From CAZMMV01 sp964637035 (GTDB taxonomy: Bacteria > Bacillota > Clostridia > Tissierellales > Tissierellaceae): a DNA stretch of 6,806 nucleotides. The notes below the pieces were generated by a model that did not search any database, was not told the origin of the DNA, and saw only the letters and a list, made by a program, of their open reading frames with translations. The DNA lies in assembly GCA_964637035.1 (NCBI GenBank), contig CAZWTU010000087.1:1-6806 (forward strand), written 5' to 3'. The position numbers were made by a program, and so were the translations under genes. Positions within the stretch are counted from its first letter, which is position 1; each line of letters opens with the position of its first letter. Shown here piece after piece: positions 6,767-6,806 of the stretch.

Positions 6767-6806
6767 AAATCATATAAAAAGAAAGTTTTCCCCTCTCTTT
6801 CCCTAA

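Larger units (their letters stand above)
6500..6806. other. Right flank without an intact gene; short broken minus-strand frames
   Basis: About 300 bases upstream of the operon promoter. Besides the 31-codon frame, protein-like minus-strand stretches are seen at about 6766-6677 (containing CFSALGYGRDLLETNNWNG, no start) and about 6599-6526 (containing DRAGFDLLLFYSNFKKYGG, no start), each in a different frame and ended by a stop. This fits a decayed gene with frameshifts, or chance frames in a conserved noncoding stretch. I see no tRNA, rRNA or insertion-sequence terminal repeats here. Confidence 0.3.

Noticed and set aside
1..6806. CRISPR array, tRNA or rRNA genes, insertion sequence ends
   Set aside because: No regularly spaced repeats, cloverleaf-like sequences, rRNA signatures, transposase domains or paired terminal repeats were seen.

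Overview
The window is AT-rich throughout, with strong AGGAGG-type ribosome binding sites, a TATAAT promoter and Lys/Ile/Asn-rich proteins using AGA and TTA codons. This points to a low-GC Bacillota (Firmicutes), perhaps an anaerobic clostridial or Tissierellia-type organism. The genus cannot be named from the sequence alone.

Nearly all of it is one minus-strand restriction-modification or defence operon, read from right to left. A promoter with an extended -10 (6463-6491) is flanked by two inverted repeats that look like operators. It leads into (1) a 73-aa XRE/Cro-type helix-turn-helix regulator (6198-6419); (2) a 315-aa methyltransferase-like protein (5261-6208) with an FTPSW-like block and a CGEAP-type motif I, but no NPPY catalytic motif; (3) a 1360-aa fusion (1186-5268) of a GIY-YIG-like nuclease, an SF2 DEAD/DEAH helicase, an Eco57I-type N6-adenine methyltransferase with NPPY, and a C-terminal target-recognition region; and (4) an Mrr-type restriction endonuclease of 303 aa (152-1063). 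Genes 1-2 and 2-3 overlap by a few bases. A 122-bp gap separates genes 3 and 4. A strong rho-independent terminator (8-56) closes the unit.

The giant protein has the same logic as single-chain Type ISP/IIG enzymes (nuclease, motor, methylase, target recognition in one chain), but with a GIY-YIG module in the nuclease position. The smaller methyltransferase-like protein is likely its partner in modification or specificity, Mrr an added nuclease, and the HTH protein a controller that times expression.

The right flank (about 6500-6806) has no convincing intact gene. It holds several short protein-like minus-strand frames that look like gene debris or a very small gene, and a plus-strand hairpin followed by Ts. 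The 122-bp gap before mrr also holds an unexplained open frame without a start codon, which ends exactly at the mrr ATG.
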